Shown here in pieces: positions 44,439-55,164 of a stretch of DNA of 64,000 nt. This stretch comes from Thuidium tamariscinum (Eukaryota > Streptophyta > Bryopsida > Hypnales > Thuidiaceae). The stretch covers positions 23,554,001 to 23,618,000 of the forward strand of contig OX344757.2 in the NCBI GenBank assembly GCA_947034885.2. The letters run 5' to 3'. The stretch's first letter is position 1; every line of letters begins with the position of its first letter. The position numbers and the translations under genes are program-made. The notes under the pieces are model-generated. The model was not told the DNA's origin. It did no database searches and was given only the letters and a program-made list of their open reading frames with translations.

Positions 44439-44817
44439 ATTTTAACATAGTGAAGGAAAAATAAGAGGAAACTTTATAAAACTAAACTTAGTTCTTATAT
44501 AATCAAGGCATTTTTCATGAAATTTTCATTTTTTTCATTTTTTGGAAAATCATTAACAGAATTAACAAATTTTTGTTAATTAATTAGCATGCTTTTGTTG
44601 ACAATCAACAACTTTTTGATAAAAAATTTAACAAGTTTTTGTTAATTTTGGCAAACTTTTGTTAATTTTTTAACAAATTTTTGATGATAATTGCCCAAAT
44701 CAACATGTCCAAATCAACAAAAAATTGAACAACCAAAATCAACACTTTTCTGTGACTTTAGACGTTGAATTTTCTACTAGTGTAAGTAAGGGTATACAAT
44801 ATCTAGTTCTCATGAAG

Positions 44818-45180
44818 CATAAGAGGATTTCTGGGCCCCCAGGAGGCCGTTTCAGGGGTGTTCCCCAAAATTGTTCCCACTGCTGCAGACCAGCACCCTG
44901 CTGGTCTGAATTTTTGAATTTTGAAAAAAAAAAATTAAAATTTTTTTTTTTCAAAAAACTTCAGAATGCATTAAAGAGAAAAAAAATGATTTAAAAAAAT
45001 ATTTTTTTTTCAAAAAAATATTTTAAAAATATTTAATATTTAATTAAAATTAATAAAAAATTATTATTTTCTGACGTGGCAGTCGCTCGACCACATCAGC
45101 ATCACGTTCCCAGCGTTCCCAATGCATTCCCAGCGTCTGGGAACTCGCAGTCTCTTACAGCAGCTGAAAATCCTCTTATG
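44818..45180. mobile_element. MITE with TIR CATAAGAGGATTTC and internal GACGTGGCAG motif
   Basis: The ends CATAAGAGGATTTC and AAAATCCTCTTATG are an inverted pair. The interior has GACGTGGCAG and CGACCACATC like the copies at 23757 and 33339. It lies 36 bases right of CACTA element 1. Confidence 0.72.
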
Positions 45181-45352
45181 GTAGTTAAGCTACAACAATC
45201 AAAGTGCAACAAAGGCAATGTTTAATAGTGAGCCTTTAATTCATTTGAGATTATTAATCAACTTAGAATCAAATAAATTTTATGAACTCCAATGAAGTTG
45301 ACAACTACCTTCAAATCAAAGTGATTAAATTTGGTGTTTTTTAAAATGAGAA

Positions 45353-46020
45353 GAGAAATTCTTTATACAAGTGGGTAGTGGTAGGTAAAATAACCTATGT
45401 AGGGTATGTAAATTAGGATTAGTAGGAATTCAATCACTCATAGTTAAGTCAAAACAAGGGAATTGTGTTCAAAGTAGAATTTTAGGCCTCATTTTAGCAT
45501 AATAGAGAATCTTCTTAAAAAAAATTGAATTGTAAGAGTTTTTGAATCAAGAATAATAAGCTTTGTATTCAAAAATCCATTTGAAGTTTAGAGCCTCTAA
45601 TAAAAACTTATGGACAAAATTTAGAGAAGGTATACATTTGAAAATGTCAAAAAAATGTCTTTTCCAACTTGTCTTTGGAATTTGTCCATAACTATTAGTT
45701 AATGTCTCAAAACCTCAAATAGGTTCTAGAAATATTAGTTAGCTTGATTTTAAGACTTTCTTTAGTTCAAAGTTTTTTGAAAAAAAAAAATTTTGTGCTA
45801 AAATGAGGTCTAAAATTTTACTTTGAAAACAATTCCTGCATTCTAACAATGAGTGGTCAAACTCTTGTCTTCAAATTATCCTATACTCTTTGAGAATTCA
45901 TAATGGACAATTGATGTTATTATAAAAATAACCTATTCACCTTTCATTCTCACCAAATGTCAATGAAGTAAATCTTTTTTATTGCCATAAAAAAAATCTT
46001 AATGATAGATGGTAATTGGT
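45353..46020. repeat. Repeat R copy 2, with central hairpin
   Basis: It aligns with 27117-27775. The central inverted repeat is at about 45468-45835. Confidence 0.72.
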
Positions 46021-46612
46021 ATAAGACTTAGTCACACAGAAATAGAAGATGAAAACAAGTAATGTATATTCATAATAATGATAGAGTTTATTATAGGAGG
46101 AGGAAAGTTTAAATGGAATCTGAATAAGTATGATTGTGTATTATTCTTGAGATGCGACTATTCAATATACTCTAAATCTATAATGCTAAGATGACGAAGT
46201 AAGATTAATTTGATCTAACACACCCTCTTTAGATGCATGAAGCTGTTAAAGTAGATAAGGTTTGAAACTTTAGCAAATTATGTAGAGCATACAATCGGAA
46301 CTCCCCTTGCATCAATGTGATGAAGTTGTAATATATTCTACAAGACTTAGTCTTGTAATCTGACAAGCATGATGGTTGACTTTTAATAATGCTTTTGTAA
46401 GGATATTGGCCCATATCTTAAAAGTGTGTAAATTGTCGTTCCAAAATTTTATTGATGACTTTGTTGTATAAGAAGTGACACTGTATATCAATATGTTTTA
46501 ATCGCTCATACAACTTAGGATTCTTAGTTAAGGCAATATGGGACTTACTATCGCAACAGAGACTATTTGGTAGATGAAGTGAGTATCTAAGGTCTTAAAT
46601 TAGAATTTGCAA

Positions 46613-46885
46613 TTACATAAGCTCTTTGGTGGTAGTAATAATTGCAATATATTTAACTTCTGTTGAGGATAAAAAAAACATGTTGCTTATGGCTTTGTCA
46701 AGAGAGGACACACAACAAATCAAGATGAAATACATACCTTGAGATGGAACAATGATTATTAAGATTGCTAGTCCAATCAACATCACTTTAGCCAACCAAA
46801 ACGTGAAATTTTTTTTAAGTAACTCTTTAATAGATAAATTAATGATTGATTGTGCCACAAAGATAACAAAGAATACATTTGACAC
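46613..46885 (-). pseudogene. Copia RNase H remnant
   Basis: A 90-codon open stretch ends in LSSTEVKYIAIITTTKELM, matching the copia RNase H signature LSSTEAEYxA...TKEA. The expected histidine and aspartate neighbours are not clear, and the domain is incomplete upstream. Confidence 0.75.
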
Positions 46886-47199
46886 TTAACTAATGTATAT
46901 ATAGGAGCTGACTTGGTCATGAATTGGGCCAAATGATTTACTAAAAATGTAAGATCCTAGTGAGTCATTGTTACTAAATATTATAAACTACTAAGAACTT
47001 GAGAATAAGATACTTTTGACATAAATTTAGCATCTACAAGAGTAAAGATTTTAGTTGTTGCTCAAATATAATAGAGGATAGCTACAATGAGTGTCTTAAT
47101 AAGATGATAGTTCATCATATTGAAGTTACTAAGTAGAATAATAAATCATTAGTATATTTTTCTTGAGTTAATATGAGAGTTTTAGTATGATGATCTTAG

Positions 47200-47500
47200 C
47201 AAATTTGAATACCAAAAATATATTCGATGTCATTGTTGTCAATTATAAAGAATTGTTGAGAAAATAAAGCTTTATGGGCACACAAATACTAAAAGTCATT
47301 GAAAATAATAATAATATTATCGACATATAAATTGATCAACAATAAATAGGATGTTATTTATTTAATATATATATTATTGTTTGTAGAACATCAATGAAAG
47401 CTTATGCTAATGAAAAAGGTATCAAATAAACCATAGTATAAGTGTAGTGCTTGCTGAAGACTATAAAGTGAGTTGAATAAGCAACAAATCTTCTTGTCAT
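47200..47500 (-). pseudogene. Copia reverse transcriptase remnant
   Basis: At 47316-47327 the minus strand reads YVDN in the context LINLYVDNIIIIF, the copia RT active-site YVDD with its last aspartate changed to asparagine. At about 47400-47480 a trace reads NSLYSLQQALHLYYGLFDTF, the YGLKQAPRxWY region. Several frame changes separate the motifs. It is inactive. Confidence 0.75.
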
Positions 47501-48027
47501 TGCCATATAGAATGTAATCTTTAAGTTTAAAAATGTAAATTTCTTTCTTCAATAATAACATTCATCTAATGAATATGTATGATAGTTATAAAGAGTAGTG
47601 AATGCCAATAAAAGATGTAAAGAATTCATTTTTATAACAAAAAAAAATGTCTTTGAGTATTCAATACTAATTTATAGCGAGAAGCCAAGAGTAACAAATT
47701 GGGCTTTATAGTGAATCAAAAATTCATTTGAGTTGTATTTGTAATATAATAATCACTTAGTACTAACGACAAAACAATCTAAAAGTGAATTTAGTAATAT
47801 TCATGTTAAGTTTTGAATTAAATAGTTATACTGTGTATCCATTGCTTGCTTCCAATGTGAAGAATCATCACTAGATAAAGTAGCATTAACCGAAGTAGGC
47901 TAAAAAATTTGAGTAAAAAAAGCATAAAAATAGTTATTTAATTTTCATCATGGAATTTTGTCGAATTTCATTTGTTTTTATTCTAGTGTTGTAAAGTCTA
48001 TAGGAAAGATGAATTGATTGATTGAGT

Positions 48028-48325
48028 CTAGGGGAGGACACTTCCCATTTTTTAATAACCTACGTGCGGCGGAATATAGGGTACATTTAAATAATCTTAG
48101 GTAAAATTTATAAGAAATTTACATATAAAATAGGGGACATTAAAAAGGCAAAGTGTTTTAAAAATAAAATAGGGATGATAATATGGCTGATTTTTCCGCT
48201 TTATGGTAAAATAGGGGCTCTTTTAATGTTGTCAAGTAATGATTACAAGTAATTGATAGCCCCCCTAAAAATACCCCACCGCCGCACGTGGGTCCCCCAA
48301 ATATACAAGAAGTGTCCTCCCCGTG
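48028..48325. mobile_element. hAT-like MITE, 8-bp TSD GATTGAGT
   Basis: CTAGGGGAGGACACTTC at the left pairs with GAAGTGTCCTCCCCGTG at the right. GATTGAGT lies at 48020-48027 and 48326-48333. A second inner pair is ACGTGCGGCGG and CCGCCGCACGT. It is inserted in the linker between copia integrase and RT. Confidence 0.82.
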
Positions 48326-48333
48326 GATTGAGT

Positions 48334-48552
48334 CTGGCATACATGAGCTCAAAGATGAGAGATATTATTTTTGATGGAGTATGTTTAGCTTATGTGATCT
48401 TAGCAGGTACAATAAGTGAAGGTGCATTGCCAAAGTCAACACCAAAATCATATTCAAGGCTCAACGGTGGTGAGTCACCAATCAAATATTCAAGAGTAGA
48501 AGGCCAAGGAATTGTAAAGAAAATTTGACAATTCAAATTAAGAATGAAGCAA
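48334..48552 (-). pseudogene. Copia integrase-RT linker remnant
   Basis: Short copia segment between the hAT-like and CACTA insertions. The minus-strand trace is rich in S, P and E, as copia linkers are, but has no motif. It is assigned by position. Confidence 0.45.
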
Positions 48553-48874
48553 TACTACTAGAAATACTATGATCAATTTAACAAAAATCTAACAAAAAGT
48601 TGTTGATTTTGTTAATGATTGATGAACAAATAATTGTTGAATTAGTGTAGTTGACAAGGACAATATTGAACAAAAAAATATTGATTGAGGATTAAATTAA
48701 ACCAGTAATATGCTGATACATGGTATGGCCACATGTGCTTGAATAGAAAAATGACAACCTGCCACATGACAAGACCTAAAGGGATCCAACCAATCCTAAT
48801 ATGTCATGTGGTGAGCCAATGAGACAAGCCTCAAATGAATCTAGCCAACCTCAACATGTCATGTGGTGAGTCAA

Positions 48875-49803
48875 TTAACCCCTAAAGGACCATTGTCCCC
48901 TCGGGGGACAATTTGGAGTTCGGGCAGGTTCCGTAGACCTCAATTTTTAATGAATCTTTTTGAAACTTTCTCATAATATAGGAAAACTGATTAGCTTCAT
49001 GGGAATGTAATTTTTATTTCAATTGGTGACTGGGAGCAAAAGTTATACCACAAAAAGTCCAAATTTTCATTTGGCGGGCAGAAATTTTTTTTTGCAAAAA
49101 ATCAAAATTTTTAAAAAATTTTTTTTTTTCTAAAATAATATATTTTTGCCTACATGTGAAGCTTTGATTCACTCTATTTGGACTTATAATGAGAAAGTTA
49201 TGGACAATCTTGTTTTTCGGGCAATCTAAACAATTTCTTGAAAAAATAACTTATAGGATTCATTTTTGAATGCAATTTTCACAATTTTTCAAAAAAAATT
49301 GTTGGACAAGGTTATGTTTACTTTCTAGAACAATCTCACCATTAGGATTATTGTATTTCAATCCCATCTTAGAGTTATTAACCATTTAGTTTTTCTTTCA
49401 ATCTTGGACCTACATCTACTTAACAATTTTTTAAAGAATGAAAATCAAGTGTTTTTTGTGTGAAATTTTTTTCCTAGACTCTCAATTCAATTTCTTAACA
49501 CAAAAAATTATAAATTCAAAGTCTATAGTGCAGTTTTTTAATACAAATTCCAGTCAAAGTCATCTGAAATTGCAAACCACAGTTCAAAAAAACTTGTATT
49601 TCCAACTTTGAATGCTCATATCTTCCAATCTATATGGTCAAACTTCATGAAATTTTTACCACTTGATTTCAATCAAGTTAAGTACAAGATCCTATGGTTA
49701 GATTCTTAAAAAAAAAAATTTTGTTTTCTTGGATGAATGCAACAGAAATGGCAGTTTTGAGAGGTTTTTGACAGAAAAAAGGCCTTGGTCCTTTAGGGGT
49801 TAA
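48875..49803 (+). mobile_element. TTAA-type element, intact 929-bp copy
   Basis: TTAACCCCTAAAGGACCA at the left and TGGTCCTTTAGGGGTTAA at the right are a perfect 18-base inverted pair including TTAA. It is the inverse-orientation relative of 55382-56296. A subterminal CCCCTCGGGGG palindrome lies at 48897-48907. No coding capacity. Confidence 0.9.
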
Positions 49804-49999
49804 GCAAATCCCAAAGGGGTCCAACCAACCAAAGCCCACTGAACAATGTCAAAAACAAAAAACAGATGTGTGAGAAAATGAACCTAAATTTCGAAGGAAT
49901 TAAGAACTAAGGGACTTTGAAAATGATGTCTTGTTGCAAATCTTAGAAATAAAGACACAAGCAAATACTAAAGTTCAAATACCCTAAACCCTAAATAAG

Positions 50000-50480
50000 C
50001 AATATGAAGTCATGCACTTCACTTGCTGGCTACTTCTTCAGAATGTAACTTAAATCAGAATTATTTGTCAAGAGATAGAAACTAATGAAGCTCAAAAATA
50101 CATCTTTGCAAAACACAACCTAACATTTCACCTTGGCGATACTAACAAGCAAACAAGTAATATAAAATTTGACAGATACACCCTGCAATATAGGGTACTA
50201 TCTCAAAAACTATCCATCTACTAGTCCACCGAGAAGAGAAACCTAAATCCTAAACCCACAATGGATAATTTTTTCACAACACGCAATGAGGGGCTAGAAA
50301 TTGCAAGGGAAAATATTTGGAGAGGAATTGTCCCTGACGTGCCAGGGTTTGGAAACTACAAAACTTTCTACGCTACTATTGTCCACAAACAAATGCAGAT
50401 AAGAGCCTATTAAAAGTTTGTGTTGGCAAGGAAAAGGTTAATTAAAAATTTTGAATTTAAAAAAAAGGTAAGCTTTAGAA
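50000..50480. other. CACTA element 2 interior, nothing recognised
   Basis: Balanced purine-rich stretch without an accepted frame. It could be captured host DNA, but no source is visible. Confidence 0.3.
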
Positions 50481-50501
50481 ATGGAGAACAAGAAGCTTGC
50501 A

Positions 50502-50975
50502 TACCAGAAGGCGATTTTGTAGCCGCTCCTAGTTAGTGCAATTCAATCAAGACCATTTATCGACCTTGCCTTGGCTCTGTTTTTCAAGCATAGAAATAAA
50601 ATTATAAACTTTACATAAGGTAGTGCTCCAAATTCCTCCAAAACAAGATTGAGAAGCCCAAAAAAGTGTCCCTAATACACCCTCAAGATTGTTACAAATG
50701 TAAACCTAAAAATCTTGTAAAACTTTTGTACGTTGGTTGCTTACATACCAGAAGGCAATTTTGCAGTTACTTCCAATTTGTGCAGTTCAATGAAGACCAT
50801 TTACCGACCTTGCCCTAGCTTTATTTTTCAAGCATAGAAACAATTATAAACTTTATATAAGGTAGTGTTCCAAATTCCTCTAAGGCAAGACTGAGAAACC
50901 AAAAAAAGTGTCTTTAACACACCCTCAAGATTGTTACAAATGTAAACCTAAAATTATGTACGCTGGTTGCTTCAC
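50502..50975. repeat. Two-copy tandem duplication, unit about 245 bp
   Basis: ATACCAGAAGGCRATTTTG starts both units (50502 and 50747). AGACCATTTAYCGACCTTGC, ACACCCTCAAGATTGTTAC and TGTAAACCTAAAA follow in each. Confidence 0.85.
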
Positions 50976-51314
50976 ACATCAGCCACTCTCAAGAGCCCAT
51001 ATCCAACGCAACACCACACCTTCTTACTAAACAGCTCATGAAGCCACAAACTTCTATAAAAAAACAAAACAATATACCTTAACCAATCACTGTCTTCACT
51101 ATGTTGTAGGATATTGGTACTATTTTCCAACTTCAACTATATCAAAGGTGGTTTTTCTAAACTTGAGCAACACAAAATGGTGGTACCCTAAACACTTCGG
51201 CAACATAGAAAGTGCCACATCCAATCACTAACACCCAACCGTAAACAAAACTTCCTAACCCCACAACTAGGAGCAAACAGCGGCCACAAAAACCAACCCT
51301 ACACAACAATAAGA

Positions 51315-51385
51315 AACAATGGCGTTGTGGTACAATAGTGACAATACACGGTAAGTAAAGCTACAGGTTCAAGTTGCAACGGTAG
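51315..51385 (+). mobile_element. tRNA-like SINE head candidate, plus strand
   Basis: TGGTACAATAGTGACAA resembles an A box and GGTTCAAGTTG, about 35 bases later, resembles a B box of RNA polymerase III promoters. No cloverleaf was worked out. It converges on a similar motif on the minus strand at 51790. Confidence 0.3.
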
Positions 51386-51689
51386 CAACAATGTTTGCAA
51401 TCAAAAGTGGGAAGATGAAGTATTCAAAGTCCGATCCCCAAAGAAAGAGACGATGACGACTGTCTATAGCCGGTCTAAGCCTTGAAGCAATCGGCTACTA
51501 GAAGTTAAACGCATGTCATTGGTTGATCTAAATTGACTTAAAATTGGTGCGCATTATTTTAAATCAACGGCTGGTATTGAAGAAAAAATGTATACTTGAT
51601 ACAAAATATATGAATGGTATACGTAAAATATTCCATAATTTTGCTGAAAATGTACCTAGTGTAGTGTGCTTCTACCCGCCATGTGGCAA

Positions 51690-51790
51690 GTCAACTAAGC
51701 AACCAATTCGGGTAACCACAAGGCTTTAAACCTTGCACCCCATGCTTGAAGACTAAGACCTTAGCCATTGCACCATCCACCAAGTCATGT
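51690..51790 (-). mobile_element. tRNA-related SINE head candidate, minus strand
   Basis: Read on the minus strand, TGGTGCAATGGCTAAGG fits the tRNA A box (TRGCNNARTNGG-type). GGTTTAAAGCC, about 40 bases later, fits the B box (GGTTCGANNCC). This spacing suits a tRNA-derived SINE more than a working tRNA, because no matching acceptor stem was found. Confidence 0.42.
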
Positions 51791-51849
51791 GTTTATGTAA
51801 AGTATTGTTTAATATTTATTTACTTTTTCTTTCTACTATTTTGTATAAT

Positions 51850-52195
51850 CAATAGAGTTTGGAGGCCTTTTTGGCATAGTAAATCAACATTTTTGAAAAA
51901 ATTTGAACTAATAAAAGTTGTCTATTCAAACCAACTTTCATCTTTAAAAATATGTTTGAGATTTAGAGCGTCCAATCAAAAGTGTTGTAATGAGAAATGA
52001 GAGAGTATGTTTAAAAATGTCAAAGAAAATGATCATTTCAACCCTTCTATGATTTTTAACCATAACTTTTGATTAGTGGCTTTAAATCTCAAATCGATTT
52101 TTGAACATGGAAGTTAACTTTATTTTTCAAATTTCTAAAGTCAATTTTTTTTCCAAAAAAGATGTTTTTCTATTCCAAAATGAGGTATGAAGTCT
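51850..52195. repeat. Hairpin near right end of CACTA element 2
   Basis: Inverted arms of about 160 bases carry TTTGAGATTTAGAG and its diverged inverse CTTTAAATCTCAAA. It is homologous to the hairpin of CACTA element 1. Confidence 0.75.
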
Positions 52196-52539
52196 GCTCA
52201 TTTTACAAAACATCAAATTGTGCATGTTTAATCTTTATATAAATTTCATTTGATAAAGAATTCCAACTACAACGATTCCAAAATTGACCAAATAATAAAA
52301 ACTTACTCTAAACCCTTATTATTCTAAATGAATAGAAAACTATTAATTTTTTTTGTTGTTTTGAACATTGTACAATTTAAATCAACAAAAAATTTATGAC
52401 CATTTTGTTAACTTGTACCAAATCAACAAAAAAATTATAAAAACGATCAATGCAATATCTAATTCAACAAAAATTTGTTCATTTTTTGTTGATTTGAACA
52501 TCATTTTCTACTAGTGTAATAGTCATCAGAACCAACAAC

Positions 52540-53480
52540 TTGAGAAATATTTTGTTCAATGGATGGAATAATTCATTCACATAATAATTGATCTTTAAAA
52601 CAAATGACATTATGACTCAAGAATATGCCTTTAGTATCAAGATGATACAAGCAATATCTTTTGAGGCCTATAGGCTCACCATAGCCGATAAAAATGCATT
52701 TTACAATTTTGATGTCAAGTTTATAATGTTTCCCATGTAATAAATGAGCATAAGCATTACATCCAAAAAATTTGAGATGTCAGAAATCAAGTTTGAACCC
52801 TATCTAGAGTTTGTAAAGAGTCATGTTGTTAAGTGTTGAAGTATAGGAGCAATTTTAAAGATAGCATGAAGTGTGAAAGCTTCAACCCAAAAGGAATTAC
52901 TTAATTGGATAACTTTGAACATACTTCGAGAAGACTTAACAAGGGTCCTATTTTTTCTTTCTAAGACTTCATTTTAAGTAGGTTCGTACAGATTAGTAAA
53001 TTATCTTTGGATGCTTACATCTTAACAATATTTGTTAAATCAATAGGAGGTGAACTTGCCACTATTATCTAAATGAAATATTAAATTTTTCTTATTGGTA
53101 TATCATTCAACAAGAGTTTTATATTGTAAGAAATGAGACATTGCAACTAATTTCTTTTGAAAGAAATATAATAATAAATATGAGTATATTGGAAAAAATC
53201 ATTCATGAAAAGGTGAAAATAGATTGCTTCTTTTAGTGATGGGATATGCATTGGTCAACACAAGTCTATGTGAATTAGAGCCAAAATTTAAGTAGCCTAA
53301 GTGATGGAATCTTTAGAGCAGGATTTTTTTCTTTGCTTTCTATAAAGAAAGCTTTTATATAAAGGGCACAAATTTTTAATAGGAAGTAAGCCAACAATTA
53401 ATGAATAATTGTGCATGGCGCTTAAAAAGTAAATTTTTAAGTGACTAAGATGATAATGCCATCAAATTGTCTCAAGCTTA
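52540..53480 (-). pseudogene. Copia integrase remnant
   Basis: Minus-strand traces include the GAG-pre-integrase block WHYHLSHLKIYF (near 53460) with KNLCPLYKSF, then ERKNRTLVKSSRSMF and SFWVEAFTLHAI (52990-52860), which match copia NGVAERKNRTL and SFWxEA. The final block GCNAYAHL, YKLDIKIVKCIFIGYGE (52770-52630) matches the copia GCxAYxH...CIFLGY region. The downstream end is cut by CACTA element 2. Frameshifts and stops break it. Confidence 0.85.
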
Positions 53481-53639
53481 GATTTGGATAAACTTGTTGT
53501 ATTATAACTACAATTGGAAGGTTCAACACTAGTTCTAAGGGAAAAGAAATTGCCATTTTTATGAATATGGAGAATTAGTTTTTTATAAAAAGGCTAATAA
53601 ATGGTCATGATGATGCATTGATTATAAGTAAATATCAAA

Positions 53640-54070
53640 CTTGTATATCTAATATTAGTAATTTGAGTCACAAATAGTAAATTCTTGGAGAATCTAGGAA
53701 CAAATAGTATATCTTTTATAAGTAGCGTTTGTCTTGTAAGAAGTTATAAAAGTAAGAAATCGAAACCAATAGCATTGTGGGAGCTATTATCTCCCAACAA
53801 GATAAGTTGTGGTAAATCCAAAATATAGTAATCTTGAAATAGCATTTTTATGGGTGATATGTATTGACTTGTACTTGAATCTAAGTACTAAGATTGAAAA
53901 AAACCTGGAATATTCATAGTAGACTACAGATGGATTGTATCATTGATGGTAATTTTATTGACATGAAGTTTTGAATTACGTGTATCTCATTTATTTTTCT
54001 GATAATCAAGGGCCTTATGATCTATAACACCACAATAGTGGTAGATGATTGGTATTGCAAATTGTTTATT
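53640..54070 (-). pseudogene. Copia zinc-knuckle and protease region remnant
   Basis: YHYCGVIDHKALDY (near 54040) is a decayed CxxCGxxGHxxxxC knuckle lacking its first cysteine. LLGDNSSHNAIGF, followed by IKDILFVPRFSKNLLFVTQI (53830-53650), matches the copia block LGDN...VLYVPxLxxNLLSVSQL. The catalytic DSG triad is not clear. Confidence 0.7.
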
Positions 54071-54279
54071 TAAAGATGAAGGACATTGAAAGGATGAACT
54101 CAAGGAATGGTTTTGAAAAAAAATTGACTTTTGGATTTGGCCATTTTTGGAGGGGGTAGCTTTAGTAAATTATGATTATAAAAGCACTTTAAGAATTGAT
54201 TAATGTAGCAAGTAATAGATTGACTTGTTAAAAATCTGTAAATATACATCGTGAAATAACAACTTCTTATAATGTGGCT

Positions 54280-54985
54280 TGCCATTGTTTGAGGAAACTA
54301 ATAAAATCATTAGATTTATTCATTTGCATATGATATAGTTTTTTAAGAAGATGAACTTAAGAGGCTTTAATCAATTTTTTATAAAGTTGTTTGATGTGAT
54401 TCCAAACAGCTTTGAATGTAGTGAGTGGATGAAAAAAGATGAATTGTTTTTCACCATAGCAAAGTAAAATATCTGACTGAGCCTTCAAATCCTTCAATTT
54501 TCAAGCTATGAAGCCTACAAGATTTTTAGAAGTTGAGGCAACTTCAGTGCCATTGACAATGCTCTATAATTTGGAATGGACGAGGAGCATTTCAAGTTTA
54601 ATGCTTCATGTTGCATAATTCCTTATACTAAAAATTGAAATTGAATGAGCTTAGAGGGTAAGTTGAGCCAATGTTGGTGGAAGTCATGATTTTAAAATTC
54701 TTGATGGATTTGTGAGGTATGATTATAGAAGAATCATTCGCAAAAAATTGAGAATTAATCTCATTGAACTGACTGGTTTGAATTAGTAAATCAATGTAAG
54801 TTTAAAGAGCGTTGAAAATTTCATATAGAGTGGTTTCAAAATCTAAAGGTAGTCCATCATCTTCAGGTTCTTGAGGTGCTATTGCAATTGGTTCAATAGG
54901 AATTTGAATGAAGCCATTCAGAAGGCATATTAAGTGGTTTCAAGTCACTCTTCTTCATATTCTTCTTGAAGTGCTTGTTGAACTG
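54280..54985 (-). pseudogene. Copia gag remnant
   Basis: The minus-strand trace DLKAQSDILLCYGEKQF, then TTFKAVWNHIKQLYKKL, then FISFLKQWQATL follows the UBN2/RVT gag layout (AxxxIxxxL...AKEVWDxLxxxYE...FxxxF). Stops interrupt it. Upstream acidic sequence is of unknown nature. Confidence 0.65.
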
Positions 54986-54989
54986 CATC

Positions 54990-55160
54990 TATTGCAAGAT
55001 TAAAAAAATTTGTTAATGATTCACAATTGAATTTCTACTTTAGCTCTTTTGTCATCGTTAAATAAATAGGTTGAAAACATCTTTGTTGTGAGGATGAGTT
55101 TTTACATTTGTATCAAACTTTAACCTACAAAATGACACTATACTAAGGGTTCAAAAACTC
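54990..55160. other. Flank of copia gag, no LTR recognised
   Basis: A 5' LTR or primer-binding site was expected here and not found. The element is truncated or replaced by the adjacent tandem repeat. Confidence 0.35.
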
Positions 55161-55164
55161 ATCC

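Larger units (their letters stand above)
41951..44782 (+). mobile_element. CACTA element 1, non-autonomous, TSD TAA
   Basis: The left terminus is (G)ACTAGTAGAAAAATAGTG, with the first base mutated from C; the right terminus is TTTTCTACTAGTG. TAA lies at 41948-41950 and 44783-44785. Subterminal zones (41970-42130 and 44560-44750) hold many direct and inverted ATCAACAAAAA/TTTTTGTTGAT words, the expected sub-terminal binding repeats of CACTA elements. The interior has a minisatellite (42140-42500) and a hairpin (44094-44438) but no transposase. Confidence 0.85.
48553..52516 (+). mobile_element. CACTA element 2, non-autonomous, inside copia
   Basis: The left terminus TACTACTAGAAATACTAT (first base C to T) and right terminus ATTTTCTACTAGTG are CACTA-type. 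Flanking CAA and TAA are a decayed 3-bp TSD. Subterminal ATCAACAAAAA/TTTTTGTTGAT words occur at 48590-48690 and 52330-52510. The hairpin at 51850-52195 sits about 320 bases from the right end, as in CACTA element 1. It carries a TTAA element (48875-49803), a tandem duplication and SINE-like sequences. No transposase is present. Confidence 0.8.
46020..54985 (-). mobile_element. Broken Ty1/copia retrotransposon split by later insertions
   Basis: Minus-strand coding traces run in the copia order gag (54985-54280), zinc-knuckle and protease region (54070-53640), GAG-pre-integrase and integrase (53480-52540), RT (47500-47200) and RNase H (46885-46610). A polypurine-like AAAGAGGGTG (minus strand) is followed by TGTTAGATCA near 46219, a plausible 3' LTR start; that LTR would run down to about 46020. 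No matching 5' LTR or primer-binding site is visible past 54985. The element is cut by CACTA element 2 (48553-52516) and by a hAT-like element (48028-48325). Stops and frameshifts occur throughout. Confidence 0.82.

Noticed and set aside
48253..48528. 91-codon plus-strand frame
   Set aside because: It crosses the end of the hAT-like MITE and is antisense to the copia linker.
51690..51790. Functional tRNA gene
   Set aside because: A and B boxes are present, but no acceptor stem pairing or anticodon arm of normal form was found, so a SINE-type relic is more likely.
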